From positions 1-15,221 of the forward strand of contig JAFGKB010000209.1 of assembly GCA_016928755.1 (NCBI GenBank): a DNA stretch of 15,221 nt, read 5' to 3'. Below are positions 13,387-15,221 of this stretch, in pieces. A program made the translations under genes and the position numbers. This DNA comes from Anaerolineae bacterium. GTDB taxonomy: Bacteria; Chloroflexota; Anaerolineae; B4-G1; SLSP01. The notes under the pieces are model-generated. The model saw nothing but the letters and a program-made list of their open reading frames with translations, did no database searches and was not told the origin of the DNA. The stretch's first letter is position 1; every line of letters begins with the position of its first letter.

Positions 13387-14724
13387 ATGATCGCAATTTA
13401 TGAGAACCTCCAGGAGGCACGTCGCACAGTCCTCCAACGCCGTTCAATGTTAACCGTTGCTGATGTCCCCCCTGTTGTCCTCCAGGGTATCGAGAAAATC
13501 TTCCAGGAATCCCTGACCCCGGAAGTTGCCGTATCCCGTATCCTGGCGGATGTGCGTGACCGTGGCGATGCTGCATTGCGGGATTGGACGCTGCGTATTG
13601 ATAATCTGACCCTAGACGCCCTTGAAATCCCGCCGGAGCGTTGGGCCGCGGCCTACGAGACTCTTGATCCCGAACTCCGCGCCGCTTTAGAATTCTCTGC
13701 CGAGCGCATCCGGGACTTCCACAGCCGCCAGCCTATCCCCTCCTGGACCACCGAGGAAATGGGCGGTACTTTGGGCCAACGTTTGGCCCCCATCCAGCGA
13801 GTCGGTATCTATGTCCCCGGTGGCACTGCCCCCCTCCCTTCATCGCTTTTGATGACGGCCATCCCGGCCCGTGTCGCCGGTGTTGATGAAATCATCGTCT
13901 GCACCCCTCCCGGCAAGCCGGATGGTGAGGTATCCCCTACCATCCTTGCCGCAGCTCAGATTGCCGGTGTTGACAAAGTCTATCGCGTCGGTGGTGCTGT
14001 GGCCATTGCCGCTCTGGCATTCGGCACAGACTCCATCGCACGAGTCGATAAAATAGTGGGGGCCGGAGGACTCTTCACGACCTTGGCCAAACGTCAGGTC
14101 TACGGTATCGTGGGTTTAGATGGTTTAGCCGGTCCCACCGAGACCGTCGTTGTCGCGGATGACTCTGCCAATCCTGCGTGGGTAGCTGCTGACCTGCTGG
14201 CCCAGGCCGAGCACGATGTCCTGGCGACGGCCATCCTGTTGACCCCCTCCCGCGAATTAGCCCAGGCCGTGCAGCGTGAGGTTGAGACCCAGATGCAGCA
14301 GTTAAGCCGCCGTGATGTGCTGGCCCGTTCCTTGCCGGGACAGGGAGGTATCGTCGTCACCCCGGATATGGAGACCGCGATCCGTTTGGCGGATGAATTT
14401 GCCCCGGAGCACCTCTGTCTCTCGGTTCGTGAGCCTATGGCCTGGGCTGCTAAAATCCGCAATGCCGGTGGTCTCTTCTTGGGCGAGACCTCCTGCGAAG
14501 TCCTGGGCGATTACGTTGCCGGGCCGAGCCACATTATGCCCACCGGCGGCACGGCTCGCTTTGCCTCACCGGTCAATGTGCTGGATTTCGTAAAGGTCAC
14601 CAGCATCGTAGCTTTAGATAATGACACTGCTACCCGGTTAGCCGGTGTTGCCGAACGCATTGCCCGTGCCGAATCCCTCACCGCCCACGCCGAAGCCGCT
14701 GCCCAACGTGCCAGGGGTGCCTAA
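13387..14724 (+). CDS. hisD: Histidinol dehydrogenase
   Basis: Catalyses the last two steps of histidine synthesis: L-histidinol to histidinal to histidine, using two NAD+ and a bound zinc. The 445-residue protein matches the family length. Motifs include YVPGGTAPLPSSLLM (142-156), KRQVYGIVGLDGLAGPTE (235-252), and AQAEHD (272-277) with zinc-ligand candidates Q273 and H276. E341-H342 lie in APEHL (catalytic pair), D375 in LGDYVAGPSH, and a C-terminal His in LTAHAEAA (H434). Two usually strict motifs are altered: GAGG (225-228) where most homologues read GPGN, and GPTE for GPSE. Catalytic and zinc residues remain, so activity is expected. AGGAG (13374-13378) is eight bases before ATG 13387, and hisG ends 17 bases upstream. 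Confidence 0.95.
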   Translation: MIAIYENLQEARRTVLQRRSMLTVADVPPVVLQGIEKIFQESLTPEVAVSRILADVRDRGDAALRDWTLRIDNLTLDALEIPPERWAAAYETLDPELRAALEFSAERIRDFHSRQPIPSWTTEEMGGTLGQRLAPIQRVGIYVPGGTAPLPSSLLMTAIPARVAGVDEIIVCTPPGKPDGEVSPTILAAAQIAGVDKVYRVGGAVAIAALAFGTDSIARVDKIVGAGGLFTTLAKRQVYGIVGLDGLAGPTETVVVADDSANPAWVAADLLAQAEHDVLATAILLTPSRELAQAVQREVETQMQQLSRRDVLARSLPGQGGIVVTPDMETAIRLADEFAPEHLCLSVREPMAWAAKIRNAGGLFLGETSCEVLGDYVAGPSHIMPTGGTARFASPVNVLDFVKVTSIVALDNDTATRLAGVAERIARAESLTAHAEAAAQRARGA

Positions 14725-15221
14725 TGAACTTCGAGAGCTTTGTCCGTCCCGCTATTGCCGGCCTCGACCCGTATAAACCCGGCGTCTATTATACGGCCCT
14801 TGCACAACGCCAGGGCCTTGATCCCTTGGATATTGTAAAACTTGATGCCAACGAGAACGTCTACGGTCCTTCACCCAAAGCCCTGGAAGCACTTAGGACC
14901 CTCTCTGATGTCCATATCTACCCCGAACTTCAAAATCAGTGTTTACGTGATGCCCTGGCGGATTTCACCGGCGTTTCTGCTGATTTATTGCTGGCCGGTG
15001 CTGGCTCCGATGAATTGCTGGCTTTGACTACCCGTCTCTTGCTCCAACCCGGCGATACCGTTGTCAATTGCCCGCCCACCTTTGGAATGTATGCCTTCTT
15101 CGCTAACTTGGCCGGTGCACGGGTTTTATCTGTGCCCCGGCTGGCCGACTTCTCTCTGGATTTGGACGCTATTAAGGCCACCGTGACCAAAGAACACCCC
15201 AAGCTACTTTTTATCTGTGCT
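14724..15221 (+). CDS. hisC: Histidinol-phosphate aminotransferase, 3'-truncated
   Basis: PLP-dependent transamination of imidazole-acetol phosphate with glutamate to give histidinol phosphate. The first 166 residues are visible; the frame is open to the window end. Recognisable features are VRPAIAGLDPYKPG near the start, KLDANENVYGPSPKAL (the family's L-x-x-NENP-x-GPSP segment, with Val for Pro), and YPELQNQCLRDALA. GAGSDELLALTTRLLLQPGD forms part of the PLP-phosphate pocket, followed by PPTFGMYAFFA, the region that stacks on the cofactor. The Schiff-base Lys lies beyond the window. ATG 14724 overlaps the hisD stop by one base (TAATG), with AGGGG (14713-14717) six bases upstream, so translation is probably coupled to hisD. 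Confidence 0.94.
   Translation, partial: MNFESFVRPAIAGLDPYKPGVYYTALAQRQGLDPLDIVKLDANENVYGPSPKALEALRTLSDVHIYPELQNQCLRDALADFTGVSADLLLAGAGSDELLALTTRLLLQPGDTVVNCPPTFGMYAFFANLAGARVLSVPRLADFSLDLDAIKATVTKEHPKLLFICA

Noticed and set aside
14100..14462. 120-residue minus-strand frame inside hisD
   Set aside because: It is antisense to conserved HisD motifs, and its Ser/Arg/Ala-rich translation is typical of antisense of GC-rich genes.
1..15221. tRNA or rRNA genes, CRISPR arrays, insertion sequences or phage genes
   Set aside because: Reading both strands showed no regular repeat-spacer pattern, no transposase or integrase motifs, and no tRNA-like cloverleaf; nearly all of the window is coding.

Overview
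All genes here lie on the + strand. Every call comes from reading the sequence alone; no database search was possible. The organism is most likely a free-living bacterium of the Chloroflexota (Anaerolineae-like). That rests on the style of the GAF-histidine kinase, the dense run of multi-domain phosphorelay proteins with few DNA-binding outputs, and the two-domain GNAT protein. The taxonomic call is inference, at moderate confidence.

Layout. Positions 1-12123 are a signal-transduction block. It holds a 5'-truncated GAF-histidine kinase (1-1215), a receiver-class III adenylate cyclase (1378-2475), a threonine-synthase-like PLP enzyme fused to two receiver domains (2510-4597), two stand-alone receivers (4601-4978, 5002-5385), a GNAT acetyltransferase-like protein (about 5391-6308), a large membrane-anchored GAF-PAS hybrid kinase (6425-9502), and two paralogous receiver-kinases (9633-10775, 10912-12123). 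This gives eight receiver domains and four kinase cores with no recognisable DNA-binding domain. Outputs must therefore be protein-protein phosphotransfer, cAMP, or the PLP and GNAT enzymes.

Positions 12124-12346 carry a compact regulatory leader. A near-perfect promoter (TTGACA, 17 bp, TATAAT with an extended -10) is followed by a short GTG-started ORF containing His-His-His-Thr-His. After it come mutually exclusive RNA hairpins and an intrinsic terminator. This is the textbook arrangement of a ribosome-mediated histidine attenuator. The promoter-to-GTG distance suggests a leaderless leader-peptide mRNA.

Positions 12347-15221 are the start of a histidine biosynthesis operon: hisG (long form with regulatory C-terminus), hisD, and hisC, which runs off the window. 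hisD and hisC overlap by one base. The his genes look richer in G+C, and especially in third-position C, than the signalling genes.

The observations most worth following are the his attenuator and the PLP-enzyme/receiver/receiver fusion.
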